Shown in pieces: positions 20,173-32,564 of a DNA stretch of 43,831 bases. A program made the translations under genes and the position numbers. The notes under the pieces were generated by a model. That model worked only from the letters and a program-made list of their open reading frames with translations. It ran no database searches and was not told where the DNA came from. The stretch is from Butyriboletus loyo (Eukaryota; Basidiomycota; Agaricomycetes; Boletales; Boletaceae): NCBI GenBank assembly GCA_038093515.1, contig JBBPSI010000203.1:1-43831 (forward strand), written 5' to 3'. Positions within the stretch are counted from its first letter, which is position 1. Each line of letters opens with the position of its first letter.

Positions 20173-23100
20173 ATGGCAGCCCTGCGTTCCGCATCTGCTC
20201 TCAGACTCGCCCGTTTATCCGCCATCCCGAAGCTCACCCCGCTCCACGCGCGGTGTCTCGTGACCGCCACGGCCCCATCGCTCTTCGACCCCCTCGACAC
20301 CTTCGCCGACAGGCACATCGGTCCAGACGACCATGAGACCTCCTTCATGCTCTCCAAGCTCGGTTACGATTCTTTCGACGCCTTTTTGTCTGCCACCGTC
20401 CCCACAGCCATCCGTGTTCCCGCCACCACCATCAGCGATATCTCCATGCCCGCGCTCAGCGAGTCCAAGCTGCGGGCCCGCGCAAAGGCCCTCGGAAAGA
20501 AGAACAGCCAGTCCAAGAGCTATATCGGCATGGGTTACCACAATGCCGTCGTTCCTCCTGTCATCCTCCGAAACGTGAGTCTTCCGCACTCCCCCGTCTC
20601 CACGCTGCCTGAAATGATCACAGGTCATGGAAAATCCTGCCTGGTATACTCCGTACACCCCGTACCAACCAGAGATAGCCCAAGGTAAGATCTCGCGACT
20701 TTCTTCCCTTGCAGCTCTAATTTCGGTAATAGGCCGTCTCGAATCCCTTGTCAATTACCAGACAATGATCATGTCGTTGACGGCCATGGATATTGCAAAT
20801 GCTTCTCTTTTGGACGAGGCAACCGCCGCAGCCGAAGGCATGGTCATGGCTTACATTCATTGCGGCCAGAAGCGCAAGTCTTTTTTAGTCGATAACGCCG
20901 TTCTTCCGCAGACCATCGCCGTTCTTCGCACTCGCGCTGAGGGCTTTGGCATCCGTCTCCTCGTCGGTGACGCCAGCACGACCATCAAGGACCCAGAGAT
21001 ACGCGCCGACCTCGCCGGTGTCTTGCTTCAATACCCCAATGTCAATGGCCAGATTTCTGACTATCGGGAACTCGCAAACCAGGTTCATGCCAGCGGTGCA
21101 CTTGTCGTCTGCGCCACCGACCTTCTTGCCTTGACCCTGCTCACTCCACCTGGGGAATGGGGTGCTGACATCGTATTGGGCAATTCGGCGCGCTTCGGCG
21201 TACCGGCAGGCTACGGAGGTCCCCACGGCGCTTTCTTTGCCGTCACGGATAGTCTGAAGAGGAAGATGCCCGGTCGGTTAATTGGCCGGAGCAAGGATAC
21301 GATGGGCAACCCAGCATATAGGCTGGCTTTGCAGAGTCAGTAACTTGAGCTCCACATCGAATAAAACCTCACGTTCATGATTAGCCCGAGAGCAACACAT
21401 TCGTCGAGAGAAGGCAACCAGCAACATCTGTACTAGTCAGGCCCTTCTCGCAAACATGGCTGCCATGTATGCCATCTACCATGGGCCAGCCGGTCTGACG
21501 CGAATCGCGAAGAAAATCCATCTGTTCACCCAACTTCTCCGCGCCAGCGTCGAGCGTCTTGGGTTCAGAGTCGTCAATGATGCCTACTTTGACACATTGA
21601 CGATTGACGTATCTCCCGTCTGCAAGAGTGCAGAGGTTGTCCACGCTGCAGCTGCTCTCAAGTTCATCAACCTTCGGAGGGTGGACAGTACGCACGTCGG
21701 TGTCACTCTTGACGAGTCTGTCGTTCACGAAGACCTTGACAAACTGGTCAATATATTTGCTACGGCCGCCTCGGGACCTACAGGTGTTCTTGCCAGCATT
21801 CCTGAGCCCACCACCACTGCCATTCCTTCGTCGCTTCTCCGCACCTCCGAATTCCTCCATAATCCTGTGTTTAACTCGTACCACTCCGAGACCGAGATGC
21901 TCCGGTACATTTTCCACCTTGCATCCAAGGACCTGTCGCTCGTCCATGCCATGATGCCCCTCGGCAGCTGTACCATGAAACTAAACAGTACCTCCAGCAT
22001 GATCCCTCTGAGCTGGCCAGAATTTGGTGGTGTGCACCCATTTGCACCAGTTGACCAGGTAGAGGGGTATAAGCAGATCGTCAAGGTATTCTCAAATCTG
22101 TTACTCGTGTCGTTGGTGAGGCTGATAGTGCGCATAGGAACTCGAGGCAGACCTCTGCAAGATCACCGGATTCCACTCGTGCTCCGTACAACCTAATTCA
22201 GGTGCCGCTGGAGAATACACTGGTTTAACCGTCATTCGTGCGTACCACGCGTCGCGCGGTGAGGGCCACCGTAATGCATGCTTGATTCCTTTGAGCGCTC
22301 ATGGCACCAACCCGGCTGTACGTTGGATCCTTGTGCAAGAAGGCATTGTTGAGCTTACATTATTATTTAGTCCGCTATCATGGCTGGTTTGAAAGTCGTC
22401 CCTGTCAAAACGCATGCAGATGGAAACCTTGATCTTGCCGATCTCAAGGCTAAAGCTGAGAAGCACAAGGACAACTTGGCCGCATGCATGGTTAGTCCCA
22501 CTTTCCCACACCTTCAGGCTGCCTAATCTGGAGGCCCATAGATCACATACCCTTCGACATTCGGTGTGTTCGAAGATGGAGTTGCAGAGGCATGCCAGAT
22601 TATCCATGAGAACGGCGGACAGGTATACTTGGATGGCGCAAACTTAAATGCTCAAGTTGGGTTGACGAATCCCGCCGTTTGCGGTGGAGATGTGTGTCAT
22701 CTCAACCTCCACAAAACTTTTGCGATGTAGGTGTGCATTATCACTCTCGTAGAGGCGAGTCTAACCATTTCGTCAGTCCCCATGGTGGCGGAGGGCCTGG
22801 GGTTGGGTGAGTGACAACATTCAAACCATTACTTGATGTCTCATCCTTTTTAGTCCCATCTGCGTTGCAGAGCATCTCACTGCATTCCTGCCTTCTCATC
22901 CGCTCGTCCAAACTGGTGGAGGCAAGGCGATAAGTGCAGTCTCCTCCGCGCCCTTTGGAAGTGCTTCCATTCTTTTGATCTCCTGGGCCTACATCAAGAT
23001 GCTAGGCGGCGATGGCCTGTCTCGATCGACCAATGTTGCACTCCTCAGCGCAAACTACATGGCCCAAAGACTCGCAGGACACTATAGCATCCGATTTAAG

Positions 23101-23674
23101 AACGGCAATGGTCGTGTTGCGCATGAGTTGTTGATCGATTTTGCAGAGTTTGATAAAGCTGCTGGTTTGAAAGTCACAGATTTTGCCAAGAGGCTGCAGG
23201 TGAATAGGTCTGATCTGCTAACTGTAAAGATGAAGCTGAATCATGGGTTGGTGAAAGGATTACGGATTCCATCCACCAACTTGCTCGTGGCCCATTTCGA
23301 CATGTATGCTTATTGAACCTACCGAGTCGGAGACTCTGGAGGAAATGGACAGGTTGGTTGCATCGTCTGGAGAGCGTATTCATGGGTCATTGATTTTACG
23401 CAGATTTTGTGACGCGATGATTCAAATTCGCAAGGAAGTCGATGATATTGTTTCAGGCAAACAGCCCAAGGACAACAACCTCCTTAGAAACGCCCCTCAT
23501 CCGCTTTCCGCTATTGTTATGTCCGACAAGGAATGGAATCGGTGCGCCTTTGACCTCTTCACCAGGATAGACAATGCTGATACCCTGCCGCAGTCCATAC
23601 TCTCGAGAAGAGGCTGGTTACCCTATGCCCTGGCTGCGAGAGAGGAAATTCTGGCCGACGGTCTCCCGTATTGA
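20173..23674 (+). CDS. GCV2: glycine dehydrogenase (decarboxylating), P protein of the glycine cleavage system
   Basis: This mitochondrial PLP enzyme decarboxylates glycine and passes the aminomethyl group to lipoyl H protein. The N-terminus ([20 protein letters not shown]) is rich in Arg, Ala and Ser and lacks acidic residues, a typical matrix presequence. The mature part begins [17 protein letters not shown]. Later blocks are [63 protein letters not shown] [31 protein letters not shown], and the PLP-lysine loop [20 protein letters not shown] (about 22700-22805). About ten short introns interrupt it. The end is ADGLPY-stop. The length (about 1,000 residues) suits the family. The gene is linked to the MAT-A locus in several mushrooms, which fits its position here about 16 kb from HD1. 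Confidence 0.96.
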
Positions 23675-24021
23675 TGATGGTGGGTCTTTAACACATCCAC
23701 CTTTTCGTTCTCCTGATTGATGTGGTTGAAGCTTTCGGTGACCTCAACCTTGTCGTGAGTTTAAAGGCTTTGGTACTGTCAGGTTTTCATTACTGATTTG
23801 GTATTTCTTCAAGTGTGACTGCCCCTCAGTGGAAGAGTGGGCATCATCCTGAATGTATTTGTGATATTTTTTAGACATCAACTTAGACGACGGTTTTTTG
23901 GGTTACATAGTTGGGCTTCTTCAGAACTCGTCATCGCACGCGTCATGTTCAACCACACGCTCTGTGATACCACCTGCATTGTACTTGCCACACAATCCGA
24001 TGACATTTAGACGATTAATGA
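23675..24021. other. convergent 3' intergenic region
   Basis: This 347-bp gap lies between the convergent glycine dehydrogenase and PPR genes. It is T-rich with no open frame of note and presumably holds the two 3' UTRs and terminators. No RNA gene or repeat was seen. Confidence 0.4.
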
Positions 24022-26334
24022 TCATTCTACCTTCGTGTCTACCAACTCTCCTGGCTTGATAACAAACCCTCCAAGATCGCCAGGTAGGCTCTCCCACAGC
24101 TCGGGAAGATACCGCTGTAGACGCATAGCGACCTCGTCCTGCTGGTTCGTCCTCGTTGCAAATGTCAAAAGTACCTGAGCAGTCGCCGAGTTCGGCTTAA
24201 CGTCCTTTTGGTTCTTCCCCATCTCCAAACAGACCATCTTGACAGCATCATTCAGCATCCCATTCCGACACATGCACTCCACGTATGCGTTCCAATTGCC
24301 CTGGTTGAGGAGGAAGGATCGTTCGGAGAGCTTCTTCATCACTTGTTCTGCGAGCGCCCACGCATTGGCGTACCCGCAAGCATCCAAGATGATCGAGACG
24401 CTCGCGTGATCGTACGTCTCGCTGATGAGGAGGACCTCCCAAACCCTGTACGCTTCGACGAAGAGACCGACGCGCTGGTATGCGTCCATCAGCTGATTCC
24501 AGAGCAGGGTATCGGGGGTAATGGATGGGTCGAGGGTGAGGTGGTCGTGTACTCTGCGGACGGACGCTGCGAGTCTGAGGGTATCTTCTTCGGAGGCGCC
24601 TTCTGCGAGCTTGGCAAGCCGCCTTAGAAGGGGTGCGTATACGTACGGGGTGATCTCGACCCCTGATTGACGCATGTCTTTGACGATCTCAAAGTAGTGC
24701 CAGATGGGCGGCAAGGCAGGTTCGTGGTCAAAGGAGAGGCGGGAAAGGACGTAGAGGATCCACCGGTATCCTTTGACGCCGACATTCATTGGGTTTTCAT
24801 TTCCCATCACCTTCCTGTACGCCTTGAGAGCATCGTCATAACTGGACGAAGAGCGCATGGCCATGACGATAAGTGAGGCGACGGCAATATGGCCGTCGGG
24901 CTTGATCTCTCTCGCTTCCATGTCCGCAAGAAGATCTACGGCGAGTTGGGAAAACCTTTTCATATCGACCGAGTTCGCCATGGCACGGAGGAGAGTCCCG
25001 TACATGTAAGCATCGGGCCCCAGTGAACGCTGACGACCAAACTGCCGTGTCGTGGTAGCATTGGAAGACGATGGTGGGTTGGCATGGGAAAGTTCTCGAT
25101 AAACCTCCAGTGCTTGGTCTATTAGTTCGTCGTCGTGGCTTCGAAAGGCAGAATCACAAAGAGCGGCAACGAGAGGCTGGATAAGAGGGGCATCCGGCGT
25201 CAATCCACGCGATCCGAATTGACGATAGATTGAATGAGCACCAGTGAGGTCATCTGCCTGGACAGCATTGCCGACCAGAATCGACCATTGCAAGGGACCA
25301 GCTTTCATCTGCAAGACCTCTTCCGCGTACTCCAAATCGGCGACCTGGCGACTGGAGCGTAGCATGATGGTAAGGCTATGCGACGTAACCTTGTACCCTT
25401 CCTTTCGGAAATCCTCGCATAGCCTGACTGCTGATGCAATACCACACTTTTCAACCTCGTTCTCTAAGCTCTCCTCCCATTCCGCTTGGATAGCATTCGA
25501 TTTAACGACGCGTTTGCTAAATCGTCTCTGGAACTCTTCCCTCACCTCGGCGGCTTGTTGGGGCTCATTCAACTTCATGAAGCCTTCGGAAAGCATTTCT
25601 GCGAGGGTTTCATCGTAGCGAAATGAATAGTTCTCTATCCGATCGAAAGCACTGTAGAACTCGCTGACGGGAGCACCCGAGTTGAACAACGCCCTGAAGA
25701 ATATCCTAAAGGTATTGTTGTTGGGTTTGCGTCCCGAGTGAGCCATCTTCGACATGGCATGACGTATGATTTTGGGTTGACCATTGTCTGCGCAGTAGTT
25801 GAGAAATGCGTGCCAGTGCTCGAGAAAAGGTCGGATGTTTCCCGGCTTTTCGTGCATTTGGCTGAGCCAGTTGAGGAGGGTCTGGACATTACCGTTCTTC
25901 ATCAACCCTTGCATGATATGGTTGTGAACGTCTGCATCGACACGAAGACCGCATAGAGGCGTCAGCTGGCCAAGTATGTTTTCGATCAAGGCCAAATCCT
26001 GTTGCCGAGCAGAGGTAGCAAGCGTGCGGAGAATGTGCACAACTTCATCTGCCGACAATGCAATTTTGTCGGTGGGGCTCTCCGGTAGAGAGTTGAGCAC
26101 TTGGTTGATGCGAGAATGGATCGCGGCCAACTTGTTCGAGGGAGCTCGTGGCACGTCACCAGAACGGCTGGTGGGGGTAGCAGAACAATGTGTATATCTT
26201 GCATGCGTTGTGTTCAGCCATGTCCTGATGTCCGGAGTGACCACGGTCCGTTGCTTGATGGTGCGGCGAGTGACCGAGCGGTGAACGCTGATTGCGATCC
26301 GTTCCAATTGAGAAGAAGCACGGCTAAAGGACAT
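24022..26334 (-). CDS. pentatricopeptide repeat protein, probably mitochondrial
   Basis: A 770-residue intronless protein of helical repeats about 35 residues long, predicted to bind organellar RNA. The N-terminus (MSFSRASSQLERIAISVHRS, then VTRRTIKQR) is basic and lacks acidic residues except one Glu, fitting a mitochondrial targeting signal. PPR-like helices are visible in blocks such as VDADVHNHIMQGLMKNGNVQ (residues ~130), RKPNNNTFRIFFRALFNSG, GPDAYMYGTLLRAMANSVD, DTLLWNQLMDAYQRVGLFVE and NWNAYVECMCRNGMLNDAVK. No catalytic domain (SMR, RNase) is evident. The RNA target cannot be told from sequence. It shares a 180-bp divergent promoter with the SEC61 gamma gene. Confidence 0.85.
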   Translation of the reverse strand: MSFSRASSQLERIAISVHRSVTRRTIKQRTVVTPDIRTWLNTTHARYTHCSATPTSRSGDVPRAPSNKLAAIHSRINQVLNSLPESPTDKIALSADEVVHILRTLATSARQQDLALIENILGQLTPLCGLRVDADVHNHIMQGLMKNGNVQTLLNWLSQMHEKPGNIRPFLEHWHAFLNYCADNGQPKIIRHAMSKMAHSGRKPNNNTFRIFFRALFNSGAPVSEFYSAFDRIENYSFRYDETLAEMLSEGFMKLNEPQQAAEVREEFQRRFSKRVVKSNAIQAEWEESLENEVEKCGIASAVRLCEDFRKEGYKVTSHSLTIMLRSSRQVADLEYAEEVLQMKAGPLQWSILVGNAVQADDLTGAHSIYRQFGSRGLTPDAPLIQPLVAALCDSAFRSHDDELIDQALEVYRELSHANPPSSSNATTTRQFGRQRSLGPDAYMYGTLLRAMANSVDMKRFSQLAVDLLADMEAREIKPDGHIAVASLIVMAMRSSSSYDDALKAYRKVMGNENPMNVGVKGYRWILYVLSRLSFDHEPALPPIWHYFEIVKDMRQSGVEITPYVYAPLLRRLAKLAEGASEEDTLRLAASVRRVHDHLTLDPSITPDTLLWNQLMDAYQRVGLFVEAYRVWEVLLISETYDHASVSIILDACGYANAWALAEQVMKKLSERSFLLNQGNWNAYVECMCRNGMLNDAVKMVCLEMGKNQKDVKPNSATAQVLLTFATRTNQQDEVAMRLQRYLPELWESLPGDLGGFVIKPGELVDTKVE

Positions 26335-26514
26335 TCATGCGCCCGGAGGTCGTCTACGCGTCCTGCAGCTCTCTGGTGGGTCTTTAGCGGACAAATCGCA
26401 CAGCCAGTTCAACAGAGACGATCAGATGCCCTTGGAAAAAGCGAATTCGTGGGAAAACGAGCAGTTCGCGGACACGTTTTGCTTCGACGTTTCCTTAGAC
26501 CACAAACATCACCA

Positions 26515-26937
26515 TGTCTGAAAAACTCAAGGAGTTCTTGGAAGTTCCCCAACAATTCGTCAGGGATGGAAACCAGGTCTGTCATGCTCTCCGGTTCTCG
26601 CAGGAAACCATCGCTCACTGGCCATATAGTTCCTGACTCGCTGCACAAAGCCTTCGCAAAAAGGTACTCGGTCAAGCCTCTCTTCCTGAGCCAATCATTC
26701 AAGTCTTCTTTTCAGAATTCACCCAGATTTGCAGAGCAGTTGCAATTGGTTTTGCTGTTATGGGATTCATTGGCTACTTTGTCAAACTCATCCACATCCC
26801 AATGTAAGTATCGAACTTCCCTCTGCCTCGTGCCTATCTGAAATATCACTCTCAGAAATAACATCCTTGTGTGCGTATACCATCAATATTCACATTTAAT
26901 ATCACATTGACTTGGTGGCGACAGTGGTGGTGCATAG
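26515..26937 (+). CDS. SSS1: Sec61 gamma (Sss1) translocon subunit
   Basis: Tail-anchored small subunit of the ER Sec61 protein channel. Five exons rebuild about 70 residues: [20 protein letters not shown] then [32 protein letters not shown] then [18 protein letters not shown]-stop at 26937. The amphipathic N-terminal helix, the RCxKPxxKEF motif, the single membrane helix and the INNILVGGA end are all diagnostic. The last exons are tiny (about 14 and 12 nt), as is usual for this gene in basidiomycetes. The joins are GT-AG and 45-60 nt. Confidence 0.96.
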
Positions 26938-27159
26938 TCCATCTCTCCTTGTGCCTGTCTCATAATTTCTGCCTCGAGTCTTCAATCCCTTATATTTCAC
27001 TCCTTCCCTACACCAATAACGACCGCTATTACCACATTCTGCACTAGTCTCGGTGGCGCAATATCGCTCGTCGTCTGTGTAGTGGGTCAATGAGTGCAAC
27101 AAATAATGTGTGCCTTATATCGTGAGCAAGGAAGGGACCGGCGTATCGATCAACTTCTT

Positions 27160-28686
27160 TCACACTGCCACGCTGTGTTCTCTTTGTGCTCCATCAGAGT
27201 GTCCGGTGGGCGCCGACATGGTATCAGGTCCTGAAGCGGCTCTGGCACTTGGTACCTCCAATTCGAATGATGAACTCGAGTGCTTTCGCCCGCCCAGAAC
27301 GCCCGTCCATAGAGATGTTGCGCCCTGCGTCACGGCACTAAGAACACGAACGATATCACCAAGGGGACAACGTGCCTCTCGCAAGCCGAAGATGATGAGC
27401 GCGCCAAGTGGAACTAGAACGGAAGTGAGTAGCGAGTGACGTGATGCTGAATGGACCTCACGAGCAGCTGGTAGCATATATGTCACCTCTGTTTGCGCGT
27501 CGCTCAGGAAAAGTATCGCAGAGCTTGATTCTGTTTGTTAGGGGGAGATCCCTGAGGTGAGGCAGACTTACGTGAGAGTAACGCATGAGTAGAGGCCGAG
27601 GAGGCCAACCCGAAAGCAGAGTGATCGTGACGGTGTCCGAGCAGCGAGTGGAAAGGACGTTTTGATGACCTTCCATTGACGGTAGCATTTGACCGTCATG
27701 ACGGCTTGCATGATCCGTGAAGAGAACGATAGAGGTACTATCGCAGGTACATACCTTCCAAAGTAAGGATTATGACCATTACTGCGGCGCAGAAGGACGG
27801 AACGATGATAGCCCTGCACGTAATGGCGGTCAGCTTGAAACCACGGACGCATGGGCCAACTGACGGGCAACCGATTTGAATAATACAATATAGCCCGTTT
27901 GAATACACCGAGTGCGGCTGTGACACGACAAACTAGGTCAAGGTTTAATCAGGCCAGTCCGAAAATGTAATCTAGCACTCACAGTTCCAGCACCAACCGA
28001 AAAGCTGACAAAAACCAGGTAAGGTGTGCCGAACTTCTAGCACGAGGCGTCAGAATCAAGATGGAAAGCTCCCACACGGACCACCAAATACCAGAAGTAA
28101 ATACAACATCCGAGGAATGCGGTTGAGGACGGTACACTGCAAACACTGCAACGTCGTCCACGCCTGCAAGACAACGTTAGTGGCTTGCAAGGATGGTTGA
28201 CTGGTCCCTCACATGGAGAACAATCGCTAGTCCGGCAACGACTGCCCTGAGAACGGTAGTCCAGGCTTATATGATTGCCACAGTCGTCAAAAATACGCAA
28301 CATACATCGGAGCTGCTCCATGGATCATGCTGGCTTGCACCATACACATCTTCAGGTGTCCATTGTCATTGCCAGCCCCAGCATATAGGCTATATTAGCG
28401 ATGAGTCGTGTCGCATGCACAAGTGGTCCCGTCACTTACTACAGACAGTAGATGATTGAGTAGACAATCCAGGTGACGCAGAAATTGATGATAGTCGGGT
28501 GCCAGGTCGTCTTCCTGTACATCGAAGCAGTCAAAACTACGATTGGGAGACCAATCTGGCCCCCACTAATGAGCAGGGCAAGATACACGGAAGCCAAATG
28601 TTGGAGATCAGGCGGATACAGGTTACCTGCTTCAAACCGTGGTAAATCTCATACAACCAGGATGCTTTGGGGTAAGTACCTGGCAT
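27160..28686 (-). CDS. seven-transmembrane protein, possible orphan GPCR-like receptor
   Basis: I do not recognise a named family with certainty. Minus-strand exons spell a run of membrane helices: HLASVYLALLISGGQIGLPI then VVLTA (28600), INFCVTWIVYSIIYCL (28460), MVQASMIHGAAPM and AVVAGLAIVLH (28330-28230), NRIPRMLYLLL (28110), KFGTPYLVFVSFSVGAGT (28020), AIIVPSFCAAVMVIILTLE (27810), CFRVGLLGLYSCVTLT (27600) and LLTSVLVPLGALIIFGL (27420). About seven helices with a hydrophilic Ser-rich C-terminal tail ending HSVAV fit an uncharacterised basidiomycete 7TM group. The N-terminus (MPDLPRFEAGNLYPPD) requires an improbably short 32-nt first intron, so the start is doubtful. The gene is convergent with SSS1 and downstream of COG1. 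STE3-type pheromone receptor identity is not supported. Confidence 0.6.
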
Positions 28687-29140
28687 TATTTCCCAGGAAA
28701 CGGATCTTGAAGGCAGGGTAGCGGATCGAAGTGGTAGACCCAGCAAATATATGGGATCTACGAGGGAGAGGGTTGACGATCAACCAGTGTCTCGCGTTAT
28801 AGTACCGCGCGCAGACGTGTCATGAGGAGCGTGAGTCAAGTCCCAGATTGGCCCACAGAAAAGTGCGTTCGAAGGAGGATGACCCTGATAGGATATATAA
28901 CTCGTCGCCTGGTATCAACTCACCAGGTCGCCACGCAGATCCTCATATATAGATCCAACACCGATAGTAACCGCATTGACCGGAAATGAACTGACAGTTT
29001 GCCTTGGAATGGGAATATTCAACCATAAGAAGGTGCATTCAGTGTTTCAAGTTTAGATAAATGAGTGCAAGAGCAAGATAAACAGCAGATACGGCAAATG
29101 AACATGTGTCGTACATGATGAATCTGCTCCTCTTCATCGA
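28687..29140. promoter_or_regulatory. intergenic region upstream of the 7TM gene
   Basis: This 454-bp gap separates the end of COG1 from the start of the 7TM gene, both on the minus strand. It holds TATA-like sequences on the minus strand (GAGTTATATATCC near 28891-28903 and CTATATATGAGG near 28942-28953). No gene, repeat or RNA was seen. Confidence 0.4.
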
Positions 29141-32100
29141 TCATCGAGCATCAACTAGTAAAAGGGGAAACCGCGACGATGGCAGTGCAAGTTCGACAGC
29201 TGGAACAAATTGCGAGTCTGGCACACCGTACGTCAGTACCCCGGTTATTTTGTCCCTATTTTCCTTGGGAGCAACTTCAGCCGCCTCCGATGCAGGTGGC
29301 AGGAGAGCCGAGATAAGCATCTGTGTCTTCGACAGGCATTCGGACGCACTGCGGTCCGGGTCATATTTAGAAGGATCAGCCAACTATGACAACACTTGGA
29401 CGTTAGCGGACCGTTTCACACAGAACAAGATGAGTGAGTTAGACATACGTGCGATCGGAATCGGTCGATTGCGGGTTCCAATGCTGTCATTTCTGCTTTT
29501 TTCCACTTGGAGCCAAGGTGGCGCAGGAATGAAAGGTCATACAAGACTTGGAGCGTGCCCAGTGAGTCACCCTCATCGATCCTCCAGACGAATGCGGTAG
29601 AAAACTTGGCGATCATCCTTTGAGGGATGGTCATCAGATATGAGCGGTGATGACTCATGCCCAGGTTATGTATAGAAGAAGAGAGCAAGTATAGACATTC
29701 CATCATTGGCGGAGATGGGTGTATACACGTGGATCCTATACTAGAATTAGCAAACCAGGGGATCCAACAGCAGACGAGTAGCGCACCAGGGTGTGTCTGC
29801 CATATCGTTGCGCTGTGGGCATAATGTGACACCAGCTTGGAAACGACATGTTCCTCCCAACATGACATGATTCGTTCAAACAGCGCGTTCATTTCCTCTC
29901 GGAAGCCTCGAGAACACGGCATGAATACTTTCCAGAGCGAATATATATCAGCAACTCACTAGTTACCACACCTTGATCGCACCCAATATTGCAAACGAAA
30001 GGTGAAGTAGAGAGCTCCTTTGCTACGTGAGCATAAAAAACAAGTCTGCCGATCGTTGTATTGATGTCTTTGGAAAGGGTTTAGAATAAGGCATGCCATA
30101 AAACATTCAACTTGCTAGGACTAGCCATGAGCTCTTCAGAAGAAGCCTTAAGTGCCGACGCCACCCTGACACACAATGCTTGCGCTTCTGGATGGTACGC
30201 TCCGGTAAGGTCGATGACCAACCTCCTGTAGCAGAGGAAATAAGAGTTATAGTAGAACCACAACCATCGCGACGTACTGGCTGCTGTCACCATCTGCAAA
30301 CATTCTGGACAAATCCTCTTGCAACGAAGCAGCAGCACCCTCCAGGGTTCGCAAGGCTCCGTGCAGTCGTGGAGCCCTCCCCTCAAGTCGCTGCGTCAAA
30401 GCCGCCTTGTATGTGTGAAAGCCAGAGTCAGATGAAGGTCCAGTTCCGGGCGGAGGCTGAATGACTGCCGGGGAACTGTACAGGTTGCAAAGGGGCGAGA
30501 ACATGTCTGGGTGACGTGAGTATTGATTATCTACGAGTTCTAGATGGTTTCCGCACCCTCATTATCGTCTTCTAGAGACCCAAGTTTGTTCCAGAACTCT
30601 TTCTCTGCATGCACAAGTACCGCCTTCCAGATGCCCGTAATCCGCGTGCTGAATACTTCGTCCAGGAGCTCGGTGAGATTGACTATTTCAGGTGCCTCGA
30701 GGCCCGAATGTACCACCCACTTCCGCAGTGATGATCTGACTTTCCAAACGGCACTCACGACATCGAGCGAGGCAAGCCACTTGTCGAATGCGCCACGGAG
30801 GTTTGCTGTGGATTGATCAAACCAACTACCCAGTTTATCACGCAACGCTTCCTGCGGAAGTGAAGACGAAATAGAGGTCAGGTCAACAAAGGGTCGGTAT
30901 GCTCGGATATTCGCGGGCAGGAGCGAAACATAAGTAGACGAGGGAAGGGAGTTCAAAACTGCTTGAGTATTTAAGAGCAGCTCAGCAGGAAGTTTGGCTG
31001 GGGGGACAGATGAAGGTTCGGACTGTATGCTGCTCAATACACTTGCAGCCAGAGATCGTGCGGAAGCGGAGGTACCAAAGACTGCGCGGGCGGTGTAAAG
31101 AGTGCGTGAGATCGCCTCCAAAGTCGCTCTTGTCGAATTCTTGACAGCAATCGCAGCGGTCTTTGCAGAAAGTCTTTTTGCCTTCTCAGAGATCCTTTGA
31201 GCTTCTGGGAGACCACCATTCACCAGAAAACCGTCGCTGAGCTGTCCGGGAATATCGGGACCTTTGGCAAGTAGAGCATTCAGAGATCGTATCCGTTGGG
31301 ATAGGTAGATCGTCAAAGTCTCCGTGAGTGGTCGAGAGTCAAGAATATGAAGTGTTAGAAGGGTAGCACAGGTTTCCTGAGACAAAGGGTGTCATACTCC
31401 GCAGAAACAGGGAGAAAATACACGACAAACTTCGCATGTTTTATCATACAATCTCAGGGACAACGTTGCCCTGTGTATGATCTGAGTACGGAAATGGGAT
31501 ACGGCCTCCCATTGCCGCTGAATTAGAGGAAATTGTTCCTGTGGCAAAGTTCATCAGAATATGTTTGGTAACTTGGGTGAGTGGCTGACCAGTACATCAA
31601 TACCGTGTTGCATCCAGCTTTCGTCATCCTGAGCGTCATCACGAATCAAAGCTCGATGAACGACGCGTGCGAGAAGGAACAACCAAGCGGCTTGAAAGTA
31701 TTTCTCACGTTCAATCAACCGCCATAGATGCTCTGGCGCATCCAGAAGTAGTTTTATGTGCGCAGAAAGTACTTGTAGCATCTGCAAGTGCGAATCTAGA
31801 TGCTAAGGCGGTTAAGACACACGGACAAAGAAGGTCGCGCCAACCCACCGTGCTTGCCGGTTTGTGAGACATGATTCTGGCCGCTAGGCACCCTTTGGGA
31901 CCGAATTGCAGTTGTAGTTTCCTTTAATGCTTCTTGTATGCGCTTCGCAGATGTTGCAATGGATATGATTGAGGAGGAGGCTTGAAGTAGATCACGGTAT
32001 CGTTCCCTGCACTTTCCAAATGCCGTCAAAAAACGGGACACATTGCAAACATATCCACGCACCCAACCATGATTCGAAGGTCTTCCTGCTTCGCCTCCGC

Positions 32101-32402
32101 ATCAGCCCTGGTCGCAAGTTTGGTCAACGAGTCGATCATGAGTGAGACACACTGCACCTCAGCTGGGCTTGCCTCGCTTTGACCTCGGCTATGGTGTATT
32201 TTGCAAAGAGCTCATCCGGTTCGATGTCTATGATATCGTCTTGCGATTTGCTGGAAGAAAGCCCGCCGGATTGTGAAATCGCCCAGGGTAACTTGCTTGC
32301 GGATGGAAGCGCGGACGCTACACCTGGTGACCGTAAGGATTCCAACGGTGCTCTGGGTGACGCCAAGGAGGTCACCGACACCATCGACGGTCGCCGAGCC
32401 AT
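29141..32402 (-). CDS. COG1: COG complex subunit 1
   Basis: Cog1 is a lobe A subunit of the conserved oligomeric Golgi tether that supports retrograde intra-Golgi transport. The N-terminal region carries DELFAKYTIAEVKARQAQLR (32210), the Vps51/Cog1 signature, and after introns RYRDLLQASSSIISIATSAK, LDAPEHLWRLIEREKYFQAA then WLFLLARVVHRALI (31730-31640), and SQETCATLLTLHILDSRPLT (31380). Long helical stretches follow (30540-31385). Further exons give ALFERIMSCWEEHVVSKLVS (29890), SYLMTIPQRMIAKFSTAFVW (29620), LQVLYDLSFLRHLGSKWKK (29530), and the family's typical end PSSRFPLLLVDAR-stop at 29141. About ten introns are needed, and the exons between 29930 and 30500 are the least certain. The gene is in tandem between the TMEM115-like and 7TM genes. 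Confidence 0.88.
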
Positions 32403-32564
32403 GCAATATTGAAGATGACACGTCCATACTGAAAGAGCACAAATTGGGCAAAGGTTATATTACGTAATACTCGAATTTTGGATGCACGGAATGGTACCGT
32501 GCAGCTACTTTATGAACGTACTCCTACTAAGAAGATACTTAACAACGCTCTCAACAAGTATACA

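Noticed and set aside
21381..21947. 188-codon minus-strand frame
   Set aside because: It is antisense to the coding exons of glycine dehydrogenase, whose sequence there is well conserved; a shadow frame.
27160..28686. STE3-type pheromone receptor
   Set aside because: Helix count fits, but none of the recognisable STE3 blocks is visible and no pheromone precursor (CaaX end) was seen nearby.
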